Below, in pieces: positions 18,192 through 26,810 of a stretch of 61,108 nucleotides of DNA (the first letter of the stretch is position 1; every line of letters starts with the position of its first letter). The translations under genes were made by a program, and so were the position numbers. The notes beneath the pieces were generated by a model. That model saw only the letters and a program-made list of their open reading frames with translations, did no database searches and had not been told where the DNA came from. Source of the stretch: Nocardioides guangzhouensis (lineage in GTDB: Bacteria > Actinomycetota > Actinomycetes > Propionibacteriales > Nocardioidaceae); assembly GCF_004519545.1 (NCBI RefSeq), contig NZ_SDKM01000030.1, forward strand, positions 1 through 61,108, given 5' to 3'.

Positions 18192-18626
18192 GTGCCGCGT
18201 CGCCGCAGGTGGGTCGCCCCCGCCGCTGCCCTGATCGTCCTGACCGGAGCGCTGCTCGCCGGTTGTGCGAGCGCGGAGGACGACTCCTCCCCCGCCGACC
18301 CGGCGACCTCGCAGGAGTCGACGCCGACCGACGGTGGCACCGGCTCGCCGAGCGCCGAGCCCCAGGGCACCGTGGTGGACATCACGTTCTCCGGCGACTC
18401 GGTGACGCCCAACGGCGAGCGGATCGACGCCGAGGTGGGCGAGCCGCTGACGCTGGACATCACCGCGGACAAGCCCGGCGAGCTGCACGTGCACTCCACC
18501 CCGGAGCAGGAGGTCGCCTACGACGCCGGCACCTCCACCCACCAGGTGACCTTCGACCAGCCGGGGATCGTGGACATCGAGTCGCACCACCTCGACAAGG
18601 TCGTGGTCCAGGTCGAGGTCCGCTGA
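18192..18626 (+). CDS. Cupredoxin-like lipoprotein
   Basis: 144 residues from GTG 18192 with AGGAG 8 nt upstream. The signal peptide has a basic start (PRRRRW), a hydrophobic core and the lipobox LLAGC, so the mature protein begins at Cys and is anchored outside the membrane. After a Ser/Thr/Pro linker comes a beta-rich domain of about 85 residues (VVDITFSGDSVTPNGERIDA ... LHVHSTPEQEVAYDAG ... IVDIESHHLDKVVVQVEVR) like EfeO/cupredoxin-type domains. The His residues are candidate metal ligands, but no full type-1 copper site is clear. It lies directly before the polytopic membrane protein gene and probably works with it. Confidence 0.8.
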   Translation: MPRRRRWVAPAAALIVLTGALLAGCASAEDDSSPADPATSQESTPTDGGTGSPSAEPQGTVVDITFSGDSVTPNGERIDAEVGEPLTLDITADKPGELHVHSTPEQEVAYDAGTSTHQVTFDQPGIVDIESHHLDKVVVQVEVR

Positions 18627-18627
18627 C

Positions 18628-19950
18628 TTGAGGTTGTTCGCGCACGGGATCGGCGGGGCCAAGGACCTCCCTATCCCCGCCGAGTACGCCATCGCCGGCG
18701 CCTGCGCCGCCCTGGCCGTCTCCTTCACCGTCCTCGCCCTCGCCTGGCGCACCCCGCGCTTCAACACCGGCGACCGACGGCCGCGCCCGGCGCCCGGCTG
18801 GGTGGCCGACATGGTCGACGGGCCCTGGTTCGCGCCGCTGCTGCGGGTGCTCGGCTTCGCGTTCTTCCTGTACGTCGCGGCCGCGGCCGTGTTCGGCAAG
18901 GACCTGCTGATCAACCCGTTCTTCGGGGTGTTCTTCGTCCTGCTCTGGGTCGGCATCGTCCCGATGTCGCTGTTCTTCGGCCCGTTCTACAAGGCGATCA
19001 GCCCGGTCCGCACGATCAACCTGCTGCTCGCGAAGCTCTCCGGGTCCGATCCGGAGGTCGGGCTGCGCGACTACCCCCGGTGGCTCGGCCACTGGCCGGC
19101 GGCCGTCGGCCTGTTCGCGTTCGTCTGGTTCGAGCTCGTGTACCCCTTCAGCACCGAGCTCGGGCCCGCCCGCCTGTGGTGCGCGGCGTACGTCGGGGTG
19201 ATGTTGATCGGTGGTGCCGTGTTCGGCAACCGGTTCTTCGAGAACGCCGACCCGTTCGAGGTGTACTCCACGCTGGTCTCGCGGCTCTCGGTCTGGGGCC
19301 GCGACGGCGACGGGAACCTCGTCGTGCGCTCTCCGCTCGCCAACCTCGACCTCACCCCGGTCCGACCCGGCCTGCTGGCGGTCTGCTCGGTGCTGCTGGG
19401 CAGCACGGCGTTCGACTCGTTCAAGGACTCCTCGACCTGGCTGACGACCATCCAGTCGACCGACATCGACACCGACTGGCTGAACCTCGCCGCCCTCCTG
19501 GGCTTCGTGCTCGCGGTCGGGATCCTGTTCGGCGCGGCCACGATGATGACCGGCATCCACGACGACCACCACCGGCTCAGCCTGCCCGGGCAGTTCGCGC
19601 ACTCGCTGGTGCCGATCATCGTGGGCTACGTCGTGGCCCACTACCTCAGCTACCTCGTCGAGGTGGGCCAGCAGACCGTGATCTACCTCAGCGACCCGTT
19701 CAGCACCGGCGCCAACTTGCTCGGCACCGGCAACCGGGCGGTGAACTACTGGCTGTCCAACCACCCGACCTTCCTGGCGCTGACCAAGGTCGGCGGCGTG
19801 ATCACCGGTCACGTGGTCGCGGTGATCGCGGCGCACGACCGGGCGGTCAAGCTGCTGCCGAAGCGGCACCAGCTGACCGGTCAGCTCTCGCTGCTGGTGG
19901 TGATGGTGGGCTTCACGATCGGCGGGCTCTACCTGCTGTTCGGCGCCTGA
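18628..19950 (+). CDS. Polytopic membrane protein paired with the cupredoxin-like lipoprotein
   Basis: 440 residues with about ten hydrophobic helices, beginning LRLFAHGIGGAKDLPIPAEY. A TTG start at 18628 is likely, one base after the upstream stop; TTG 18634 is possible too. The first loop (AHGIGG..DLP) resembles other actinobacterial membrane proteins coded next to cupredoxin-like proteins. Conserved-looking features are GPFYKAISPVRTINLLLAKL, GNRFFENADPFEVYSTLVSR and HDDHHRLSLPGQFAHSLVPI, the last rich in His and near a helix end. No named function; a role in metal or redox handling is an inference from context only. Its 3' end overlaps the convergent CpaE-like gene by 38 bp. Confidence 0.8.
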   Translation: MRLFAHGIGGAKDLPIPAEYAIAGACAALAVSFTVLALAWRTPRFNTGDRRPRPAPGWVADMVDGPWFAPLLRVLGFAFFLYVAAAAVFGKDLLINPFFGVFFVLLWVGIVPMSLFFGPFYKAISPVRTINLLLAKLSGSDPEVGLRDYPRWLGHWPAAVGLFAFVWFELVYPFSTELGPARLWCAAYVGVMLIGGAVFGNRFFENADPFEVYSTLVSRLSVWGRDGDGNLVVRSPLANLDLTPVRPGLLAVCSVLLGSTAFDSFKDSSTWLTTIQSTDIDTDWLNLAALLGFVLAVGILFGAATMMTGIHDDHHRLSLPGQFAHSLVPIIVGYVVAHYLSYLVEVGQQTVIYLSDPFSTGANLLGTGNRAVNYWLSNHPTFLALTKVGGVITGHVVAVIAAHDRAVKLLPKRHQLTGQLSLLVVMVGFTIGGLYLLFGA

Positions 19951-21151
19951 GCAGCCCCCGCTTCGTCGGGGTCGCGGAGCGCGGCACGAGGTCGTCGACC
20001 AGCCGACCGAACGCCCGGGTCAGGGCCGACTCGCCGCCCTCGGCCAGGGTGCGGCCGGCCACCATCGCCCGGTCCACCGCGGCCCGGTCCTCGGGCAGGA
20101 AGTGCAGGGCGGCGACGGAGCCGAAGTCGCGGACCATGCTGGCCACCTCCGCCTCGGCCCAGCCGAGCGAGGCGCGCATCCGGTTGACCACGACGACCGC
20201 CGGCCGACCACCGGCGTGCTCGGCCAGCTCGACCAGGGCCCGGGCCAGCCGGGAGAGGCCGACCGGGTCCGCGCTGCCGACGACGACGACGGTGTCCGCG
20301 GCCGCCAGCGCCTCGAGGGTCATCGCATTGCGGCCGGCCCGTCCGGCGTACGCGTCGGTGGGGTCGTGCTCGAGGGTGAAGCCGGTGTCGACGAGCACGT
20401 CGCCCTGACGGCGGCCGAGCCCGAGGACCGCGTCGACGGTGCCTTCACGGACCTCGACCCAGCGGTCGGGACGCGGCAGCCCGGTGACCACGCGGAGGCC
20501 CGCGACCCGGCGCTGCAGCCCGAGGAACCGGCCTGGCAGCTCGGTCTCCGGTGCCAGCCGGGCGCAGGCGAGCAGCCCGGCCACCTCGTCGAGGACGCCG
20601 AGGTGCTGGCCGACCGCGCCGCCCCACGGGTCGGCGTCCACGACCAGCGGGTCGACGCCGCGGCGGGCGAGCTCGCCCGCGATGCCCAGCGTGACCGTCG
20701 TACGGCCGGGTGCGCCGCCGGGTCCCCAGACGGCGACGACCTGGCCGGTGCCCCGGGCGGCCAGCGGGCCGGTGCGGGTCGGCTCGTCGTCCCCGCCGGG
20801 CCCGGCGGCGACGAGCACCGCGTCCGGGAGGCGGTCGAGGCTGCCGACGTCGACGGTCGTGACCGGTCCGAGCCGGGCCACCCGGGCTGCCGCATCGTCG
20901 GTGCCGGCGACGACGGTCACCGACGCCACCGCGTGCCTGCGCAGGTGGTCGACCGCCGCCGGGTCGAGCCCGGGTGCGTCGAGCGACAGCACCGCCACCT
21001 GGGCCTGGCCGGTCGCCGCGGTCGCCATCAGGTCGGTGACGTCGACGCACCGCTTGAGCACCACGATGCCCGGATGGCTGCCCAGCGCGGCCAGGGCCGC
21101 CGACTCCCAGCCCGCGCCGGCCGCGACGACCAGGACCCCCGTCCTCTCCAC
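19913..21151 (-). CDS. CpaE/MinD-like P-loop protein with degenerate Walker A
   Basis: 412 residues from a GTG start. Residues 1-120 look like a receiver-like domain (VLVVAAGAGWESAALAALG ... AVLSLDAPGLDPAAVDHLRR). The SIMIBI ATPase part starts near 138: VVAVWGPGGAPGRTTVTLG, then DPLVVDADPWGGAVGQHLGV and, later, DTVVVVGSADPVGLSRLARA and VVVNRMRASLGW. The deviant Walker A lysines (KGGxGK) are Pro and Arg here. Homologues act with CpaB-like proteins in Flp/tad pilus assembly, but no CpaF, TadB/C or pilin gene is nearby. The SAF-domain gene lies 3 bp upstream, so the pair is an operon. Confidence 0.78.
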   Translation of the reverse strand: MERTGVLVVAAGAGWESAALAALGSHPGIVVLKRCVDVTDLMATAATGQAQVAVLSLDAPGLDPAAVDHLRRHAVASVTVVAGTDDAAARVARLGPVTTVDVGSLDRLPDAVLVAAGPGGDDEPTRTGPLAARGTGQVVAVWGPGGAPGRTTVTLGIAGELARRGVDPLVVDADPWGGAVGQHLGVLDEVAGLLACARLAPETELPGRFLGLQRRVAGLRVVTGLPRPDRWVEVREGTVDAVLGLGRRQGDVLVDTGFTLEHDPTDAYAGRAGRNAMTLEALAAADTVVVVGSADPVGLSRLARALVELAEHAGGRPAVVVVNRMRASLGWAEAEVASMVRDFGSVAALHFLPEDRAAVDRAMVAGRTLAEGGESALTRAFGRLVDDLVPRSATPTKRGLLRRRTAGRARRS

Positions 21152-21154
21152 GCC

Positions 21155-21823
21155 TCAGCCCTGCCGGGTGATGACGACGCGGTCGTCCTTGGCGGCGGCG
21201 AGCGCCTGTCCCACCTCGGGAGCCGCCCCGTCGGCGACCCCGACGAGGACCTGGCGGCTGCCGCCGGGACCGAAGGAGTCCTCGCCACGGGGTACGGCGA
21301 TCACCAGGACGTCGTCGAGGACCAGCACCGAGCCCTTCGCGCTCGCGCCACCACCGGGCGTCGGCGTCACCCAGACGTCGACCAGCGACCCGGGTTCGAC
21401 GCTGGCCGGGATCACCTCGGCGGGCGCCCAGATCGGCACCTCGGTGAGCCCCTCCTCGGCCGAGCCCAGGGCTCCCGAGGGCAGCAGCTCGCCGTCACCG
21501 ACCGCCCGGGTCAGGGTGGCGTCGTCCGGGAGCGGGTCGCCGACGCGCAGGTAGCGGTCGACGTCGACGGCCTCGGCAAACCGGACCCGACGCGCGACCA
21601 GGTCGCCCTCGGTGACCGGCTGACCGGCGGCGAGGTCGCCGCCGGCCGACCAGACCTCGACCGTGTCGTCGGCGCCGCCGACCAGACGGGCGCCCACCAG
21701 CACCGAGGCAGCGACCAGGGCGACGCCCAGCCACAGCCGGGGGTCGCGCCAGCCGGGCGTGCGGGCCCGCTGCGCGGGCGGAGCGTCGAGTGTCCCGAGA
21801 TCACTGCTCACGGGGGTCATCAT
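21155..21823 (-). CDS. SAF-domain (CpaB/RcpC-like) protein
   Basis: 222 residues from ATG 21823 (ATG 21820 and GTG 21829 are alternatives; none has a strong ribosome site). A cytosolic Pro-rich start leads to one transmembrane helix (LWLGVALVAASVLVGARLV, near 30-48) and an extracytoplasmic SAF domain (VWSAGGDLAAGQPVTEGDLV ... LLPSGALGSAEEG). This is the layout of CpaB/FlgA-like periplasmic pilus assembly proteins. It is paired with the CpaE-like gene and divergent from the small HTH gene. Role inferred only from family. Confidence 0.8.
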   Translation of the reverse strand: MMTPVSSDLGTLDAPPAQRARTPGWRDPRLWLGVALVAASVLVGARLVGGADDTVEVWSAGGDLAAGQPVTEGDLVARRVRFAEAVDVDRYLRVGDPLPDDATLTRAVGDGELLPSGALGSAEEGLTEVPIWAPAEVIPASVEPGSLVDVWVTPTPGGGASAKGSVLVLDDVLVIAVPRGEDSFGPGGSRQVLVGVADGAAPEVGQALAAAKDDRVVITRQG

Positions 21824-21943
21824 GGACACAACGGGCGGGATCCGTCACCCGCTCCCTCCACAGGGGTTCGTTCCACGGGCGTCTCTCCACAGTCCCGGGT
21901 GGCGGGGCGCGCGAGGCGCCGCGGGAGTGGCAGAGTTGCCCCC

Positions 21944-22183
21944 ATGCCCGGCGCCCAGCGGTTCCTCACGCTCGCGGAGGTGGCGGAGGTGCTCAACACC
22001 TCCGTCGCGCAGGTCTACGCACTCGTCCGCCGCGAGGAGCTCGAGGCGATCAAGATCGGCGGTCGCGGCCAGTGGCGGGTCGAGGTCGACAAGCTCGAGG
22101 AGTACATCCAGGGCGCCTACCGCGCGGCCAAGGAGCACATCCGCGACCACCCCTTCGACGACGCCGAGACCCCCGTCGACTGA
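21944..22183 (+). CDS. Small helix-turn-helix (excisionase/MerR-like) DNA-binding protein
   Basis: 79 residues from ATG 21944. A winged helix-turn-helix covers residues 5-52: FLTLAEVAEVLNTSVAQVYALVRREELEAIKIGG then QWRVEVDKLEEYI (quoted in two parts around one Arg-Gly step). The acidic C-terminal helix ends DDAETPVD. Such proteins act as excisionases or, as with BldC, as small regulators; no integrase or att site is near, so a host regulatory role is more likely. It is divergent from the CpaB/CpaE pair across a 120-bp gap and may control it. Confidence 0.85.
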   Translation: MPGAQRFLTLAEVAEVLNTSVAQVYALVRREELEAIKIGGRGQWRVEVDKLEEYIQGAYRAAKEHIRDHPFDDAETPVD

Positions 22184-22265
22184 CCCGCCCAACCGTCCGA
22201 AATGGCGCCGGGCCTGCTCGGACCCATCCCCATTGCGCACGGTTCGCGGCACCATTTCGCACCGT

Positions 22266-22351
22266 TCGGCGGCGACTGGTCAGGGAAATCACTGCCCGGT
22301 CAGGGAAAGCATTCCCCGACAGGGCATGGATTCCCCGGCCGTCCGGGGAAT
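22266..22351. repeat. Intergenic two-hairpin repeat element, copy A
   Basis: The 176-bp gap 22184-22359 between the HTH gene and DUF5719 holds no gene. It carries two stem-loops: TGCCCggTCaGGGAA / TTCCCcGAcaGGGCA (about 22293-22326), and ATTCCCCGG (22330-22338) with CCGGGGAAT (22343-22351) around a CCGT loop. The same two modules occur in the opposite order at 45285-45344. On the minus strand the second stem lies just past the DUF5719 stop and may terminate it. Before the element, CCGAAATGG (22198-22205) faces CCATTTCG, another inverted pair. Confidence 0.75.
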
Positions 22352-22359
22352 TGCTGCCG

Positions 22360-23772
22360 CTACTCGTCGGGAAGGGCGGGCGCGACCTTGGGCAGGATCC
22401 GGTCGTAGGTGAGCGTCCGGAGCGGGAGGAACGACGAGCCGTCGCCGGAGCGGGTGCGCACGCCTCCGACGTACGGCGCGGGTCCGTCCGCCAGGACCGC
22501 GATGGTCCCGTCGGGCACCTCGACGACCGTGGTGGTGCCGGGCTTGAGCCGACCCCGCCAGTCGCCGCCCTTCGTCGCACCCACGAACGTCACCTCGAAG
22601 GCACCGCCCTTCTCGGCCCCGGTGGTCAGCATCAGCGTCCGCTCACCCTTCTCCGGCGCCGTGGTCGCGGTACGGCCGGAGGCCGGTGCCACGGCCGGCA
22701 GCTGCACCAGGTCGGAGTCCACGACGTCGCGCAGCGTCCCGGTGACCGGCACGGTCGAGGTCAGCTCGAGCGCAGTGTCCTCCCCGTTGAGGGCGCCGGC
22801 CAGCTGGTCGGTCAGGTCGGTGACCACGACCTGACCGGCGGGGACCTCGATCGGCTCGAGCCCGGCCGGGGCGAACGTGCTCTGCTTGCCGGTGACCCGC
22901 AGCTTGACGCGCCCGCCGGTGTCGCCCGGGTTGGCCAGCACCAGGGTGCGCTCGTCGGCTTCCTTCGAGAGGCCGGGCACGGCGAGCTTCGTGGCCGGCT
23001 CGGCCGACGCGGTCAGCCAGTCCTCGGTGGGCTTCTGTCCGGGGATCGCGTAACCGTCCAGCACCGACGCGGCCACCCGCCCGCGCGAGACCGTCACCTG
23101 CATCGCCAGCTCCCGCGGGTGCGGGGCCAGGTCGCTCAGGTCGATCGTGGTGGTGTCACCGCCGGGGACGGTCAGGCCGCGGGAGCGGACCTCCTCCATC
23201 GGGCCGTCGGTGCTCCAGAGGCTCAGGTCGGCGACCGCCGGGCCCGCGTCGGGGTTGGTGAGCTGCAGCCTGGAGTCGTGCACGCCCGAGGAGCCCACGC
23301 CGACGAACCAGGTCGACCCGGTCGGAGCGGGGCACTCGCCCGCGGCCCGGCCGGCGCCGGCGTACCGCGACGCGAACAGGCCGGGGGCCAGCGCCCCCTC
23401 GCCGCGTACGACGACCGGGTCGCCGGAGGCACGGGCTCGCGTCGCCTCGCCGGCGGACAGCTCGACGGGCTCGGGGTCGGAGCCGCCGGTGCTCACGCCC
23501 ACGGAGCCCTCGCCGTCCTGCTGGCTGTCGCTGCCGATGGTCACCGAGCTGCTGTCGGCGGACGGGCACGCGAGGTCGGCCACGGTCAGCGGGGTGCGCG
23601 CCGGGGCCTCCGGCGGCGGGGGGATCTGCTCGGCGGCCGGCGCCTGGAGCGCCAGCGCGCCCATGGTCACCAGGATGGCGACGAGGCCGGCCACGACCAG
23701 TGGTCCGAACCGTCGGCCGCCGGTGTCGGACTCGGCGATCCGGCGACCGGATCCGGTCGGCGTGGCGCTCAT
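22360..23772 (-). CDS. Exported DUF5719 family protein
   Basis: 470 residues. The N-terminal basic stretch and one transmembrane/signal helix (residues 27-48, GPLVVAGLVAILVTMGALAL) precede a long beta-rich extracytoplasmic part with two similar halves, each with LxLxNPD/G-type turns (TWFVGVGSSGVHDSRLQLTN; RTLVLANPGDTGGRVKLRVT; RTLMLTTGAEKGGAFEVTFV). The family is coded beside the large membrane glycosyltransferase and whiB2 in many actinobacteria, and the ATG overlaps that gene's stop (ATGA). Role unknown; it probably acts with the glycosyltransferase at the cell surface. Confidence 0.85.
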   Translation of the reverse strand: MSATPTGSGRRIAESDTGGRRFGPLVVAGLVAILVTMGALALQAPAAEQIPPPPEAPARTPLTVADLACPSADSSSVTIGSDSQQDGEGSVGVSTGGSDPEPVELSAGEATRARASGDPVVVRGEGALAPGLFASRYAGAGRAAGECPAPTGSTWFVGVGSSGVHDSRLQLTNPDAGPAVADLSLWSTDGPMEEVRSRGLTVPGGDTTTIDLSDLAPHPRELAMQVTVSRGRVAASVLDGYAIPGQKPTEDWLTASAEPATKLAVPGLSKEADERTLVLANPGDTGGRVKLRVTGKQSTFAPAGLEPIEVPAGQVVVTDLTDQLAGALNGEDTALELTSTVPVTGTLRDVVDSDLVQLPAVAPASGRTATTAPEKGERTLMLTTGAEKGGAFEVTFVGATKGGDWRGRLKPGTTTVVEVPDGTIAVLADGPAPYVGGVRTRSGDGSSFLPLRTLTYDRILPKVAPALPDE

Positions 23773-26627
23773 CGCAGCTCCCTCCTGGTCGGGCCGCACA
23801 GGACGATGATGACGAGGATCGCGAGCACCTGCAGGGTCAGCAGCGGCCCGTGCCACCACGGACCGTCGCCGTCGATCGCGTCGGCCGGGGCCGCCTCGTC
23901 GAACTGCCACGCGCGGGTGTCGCGGTCGGCCGCACTGGCCTGGGTGATGCCGCTGGCGGCGTCGAGCGTGGCCGCCACCTGCGGGTCGACCGGTGCCGGC
24001 ATCACGATGTAGTCGATGCCGTGCCCGGACATGCGGCCGACCACGTCGGGCTCGGGCTGCGAGACCAGCGCAGCCACGTCGCGGTCGAGGGCCGTGTCGG
24101 GCTCGGTCAGGGCCAGGATCTCGTCGTCGCCGAGCGTGGTGCCGTCACCGCGCTGGACGAACCAGGTGAGTCCGGACTCGACGTCGCCGTCCAGGACGAG
24201 GACGCCGCGACCCGGCGCGGACCGCGTCACCTGGTCCATGTACGCCGGCACGTCGCCCGCCGCGGGACGGTCCAGCTGGTCGTCGGGGCCGGCCAGCCAC
24301 CAGGCCCAGCCGGCGATCGGAGCGACCAGGATCGTGGCGGTCAGCACCAGCGCGAGCGGCTGCCGCCAGGACAGCCGCTGCCCCCTCAGCTCGGCGCGGA
24401 CGCCGTGCGCGGCCACCAGCACCGCGGTGACCAGCGCGCCCTGGATGACCAGCAGCAGGAAGCCGAGGCCGGGCCGGGCGTCGCCGGCGGGCAGGTTGAT
24501 CGTGATCCGGCTGAGCAGCATCGCGAGCACCGCCGCCAGCGCGATGAGGACCCAGCAGATCACCACCGCGATCCGGCTGCGGCGCCGGGCCAGGGCGAGG
24601 ACCGCCGGCACCACCAGGGTGAGGCCGATCCAGGCCGGGGCGGCGTAGTCGTCGAACCGTCCGGTGAGCAGGCCCAGCGGGCCGGGGGTCGAGGCCAGGC
24701 GGCCGGCCTCGAGGAAGATCGCGCTGATGTCGTGGCCGAGCACCCCGAGGGTGCCCGGGAGCAGCAGCACGGGTGGGGCGGCGAGGGCGACCGCGAGGGG
24801 GCCCCAGGCGGAGCGCTCGCGCATCGGCGCGCCGACCAGGCGAATGCCGACCGCGACCACACCGAGCACCGCCAGCAGGAAGTACAGCCAGGCGACCGGG
24901 GTGAACGCCGTGATCAACGACAGCAGCAGGCCACACCGCCAGCCCGCGCGCCAGCGGCGGTCGGACGACGGCTCGACGAAGCCCAGCGCGGCGTGCGCCA
25001 GCCACGGGAGCAGGGCGGCCGAGGCAACCACGCCGAACCTGCCCTGGCCCCAGGCGCCGCTGACCGCGGGCACCAGGGCGTAGGTCGCGGCGGCCCAGCC
25101 GACCAGCATCGGCGAGGCCTCGCGGCCCGAGCCGAGCTCGGCGACCACCTTGCCCACGCGCCAGGCACCCCATCCGGCGACCGGCACGGCCAGCAGGAAG
25201 AGGACGCCGACGACCACGTTCGGCGAGAAGAAGGGGAGGCTCGACAGGATCGAGAACGGCAGCAGGTAGCCGGGGTCCGGGGCATCGGTCCCCTGACCGA
25301 GGTGGTGCCAGCCGTGCAGCACCAGGTCCCACCAGTTCGAGGTGCTGTCGGGGGCCGGCGAGAGCGCCCCACCGGCCAGCGGGTGCAGGGCCTGGCGGGC
25401 GGCGTAGAGCGCGAGCAGCACCAGCACGACCGAGACCACCGCCAGCGGGCTGGTGACGAACCGGACCAGCCAGCCGGAGTCGGCGGCCAGCTCCTCGGCG
25501 TCGTCCGGCCCGGCCGGGTGGTGCTCCGCGAGCCCGGTGTGCGAGCCGGCGGAGGCGGCCGCGGCCGCCGCGAGGCGCTGGGCGCGGCGCCGCTCGGCCG
25601 CGTCGCGGCCCTCCATCGCGGCCGCGGTGCCGAGGTCGACGACGAAGTCGAGCCCGTGCCGGTAGGGCACCCACCACGGCGCCAGCAGCGGTCGTACGTC
25701 GACCGGCTCGGCGCCGTGGACGTCGCGCCGCGCGCGCCGGGCCCGGCGGACCCGGAGCGGGTGCGTGTAGACGTGGCCGAGCGCCACCAGCTCGTCGGCG
25801 GCGTGGCCGGGCTGGCGCGCGAGCAGGAAGCCGAGGACCCGGACCAGGCTGCCGAAGAAGAGCCGGACCAGCATCCACGGGAGCCGTCGCCCGTTGGCGA
25901 GCAGCACGAACAGCGCGGCCTCCCGCTCGGCCCGGTGGGTGCGGGTACGGCGGCCCATGAGGCGGGTGCGGCGCAGGCCGCGGTGGCCGGCCTCGGCGTG
26001 GAACACGACGGCCTGCGGGACCACGATCGTCTTGTGGCCGGCCCGGGCGGCGCGCCAGCCGAAGTCGATGTCGGTGGCGAACAGCGGGAGCTCGGGCTCG
26101 AAGCCGTCGAGCCGCTCGAGCACCTCGCGGCGGACCAGCATGCCGGCGGTGTTGACCGCCAGCACCTCACGGATGTCGTCGTGCTGGCCCTGGTCGTACT
26201 CGCCGCGCTCGAGGCCGGTCTCGCGGCGGCCGGTGGCGGAGATGGTCACGCCGAGCTCGAGGAGTCGGCGCAACGAGGGCCACTCCCTGAGCTTGGGGCC
26301 GAGGATGTCGGCGTCGTGGGACGCGGCGGCTGCCACCAGCTCCCGCAACGCACCCGGGTCGGGGTTCGCGTCGTCGTGGAGGATCCAGACCCATTCCGTG
26401 TCGATCGTCGCGAGCGCTTGGCGCACGGCGTCGGGGAAGTGGCCGTCGCAGGTGGCGACGGCGTCGGGGCCGAGGGCGTCGGTGAGCAGACCGAGGGTGT
26501 CGGGGCCGCTGCCGGTGTCGACGGCGAGGATGCGGTCCGGCGGGAGCTGCTGGTCCCGAAGACCAGCCAGCACCGCCGGCAACCACCGCGCACCCTCGTG
26601 GCTGACCAGGAGGGCGGTGACTGTCAC
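23769..26627 (-). CDS. Family 2 glycosyltransferase fused to a polytopic membrane domain
   Basis: 952 residues from GTG 26627 (MTVTALLVSHEGARWLPAVL). The N-terminal GT-A domain (1-about 270) shows DTGSGPDTLGLL, a DxD-like ILHDDANPDPGALRELV and PLFATDIDFGWRAARAGHKT. The rest has about twelve hydrophobic helices, roughly 390-850, and a C-terminal extracytoplasmic segment, then a last helix. Such fusions transfer sugars to lipid-linked or surface acceptors. The locus GT - whiB2 - fbiA - fbiB - manB is conserved across actinobacteria. DUF5719 follows with a 4-bp overlap. Acceptor and donor are unknown; the nearby manB makes GDP-mannose a plausible donor in the pathway. Confidence 0.88.
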   Translation of the reverse strand: MTVTALLVSHEGARWLPAVLAGLRDQQLPPDRILAVDTGSGPDTLGLLTDALGPDAVATCDGHFPDAVRQALATIDTEWVWILHDDANPDPGALRELVAAAASHDADILGPKLREWPSLRRLLELGVTISATGRRETGLERGEYDQGQHDDIREVLAVNTAGMLVRREVLERLDGFEPELPLFATDIDFGWRAARAGHKTIVVPQAVVFHAEAGHRGLRRTRLMGRRTRTHRAEREAALFVLLANGRRLPWMLVRLFFGSLVRVLGFLLARQPGHAADELVALGHVYTHPLRVRRARRARRDVHGAEPVDVRPLLAPWWVPYRHGLDFVVDLGTAAAMEGRDAAERRRAQRLAAAAAASAGSHTGLAEHHPAGPDDAEELAADSGWLVRFVTSPLAVVSVVLVLLALYAARQALHPLAGGALSPAPDSTSNWWDLVLHGWHHLGQGTDAPDPGYLLPFSILSSLPFFSPNVVVGVLFLLAVPVAGWGAWRVGKVVAELGSGREASPMLVGWAAATYALVPAVSGAWGQGRFGVVASAALLPWLAHAALGFVEPSSDRRWRAGWRCGLLLSLITAFTPVAWLYFLLAVLGVVAVGIRLVGAPMRERSAWGPLAVALAAPPVLLLPGTLGVLGHDISAIFLEAGRLASTPGPLGLLTGRFDDYAAPAWIGLTLVVPAVLALARRRSRIAVVICWVLIALAAVLAMLLSRITINLPAGDARPGLGFLLLVIQGALVTAVLVAAHGVRAELRGQRLSWRQPLALVLTATILVAPIAGWAWWLAGPDDQLDRPAAGDVPAYMDQVTRSAPGRGVLVLDGDVESGLTWFVQRGDGTTLGDDEILALTEPDTALDRDVAALVSQPEPDVVGRMSGHGIDYIVMPAPVDPQVAATLDAASGITQASAADRDTRAWQFDEAAPADAIDGDGPWWHGPLLTLQVLAILVIIVLCGPTRRELR

Positions 26628-26679
26628 GCCGAGACACCCTAGCCGCCGCCTGGTTCGGTCCCGGCATCGCGGGTGCCCG

Positions 26680-26721
26680 GTTCAGACGAGGACGTTCAGA
26701 CGAGGACGTTCAGACGAGGAC
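26680..26721. repeat. Three perfect tandem copies of a 14-bp unit
   Basis: GTTCAGACGAGGAC occurs three times head to tail (26680-26693, 26694-26707, 26708-26721). The array is in the 191-bp gap upstream of the minus-strand glycosyltransferase, about 55 bp before its start codon, where a promoter or operator would be. It could be a regulator-binding array or a slipped-strand duplication. Confidence 0.85.
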
Positions 26722-26810
26722 CCCGATGACGGCCCGTGTCACGCCATCGGGCGGTCCCGTCCTGCACTCCTTCCGCACCGGGAGCCCCGGCCGGTCGTCC
26801 TGCTCGGTCG

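Noticed and set aside
21944..22183. Excisionase-like gene as a sign of an integrated element
   Set aside because: No integrase, tRNA, direct repeat or phage gene around it; codon use matches its neighbours.
23700..26642. Plus-strand 980-codon open frame across the membrane glycosyltransferase
   Set aside because: Low-complexity Arg/Gly/Gln-rich translation with no motif; the minus strand encodes a full glycosyltransferase with membrane helices.
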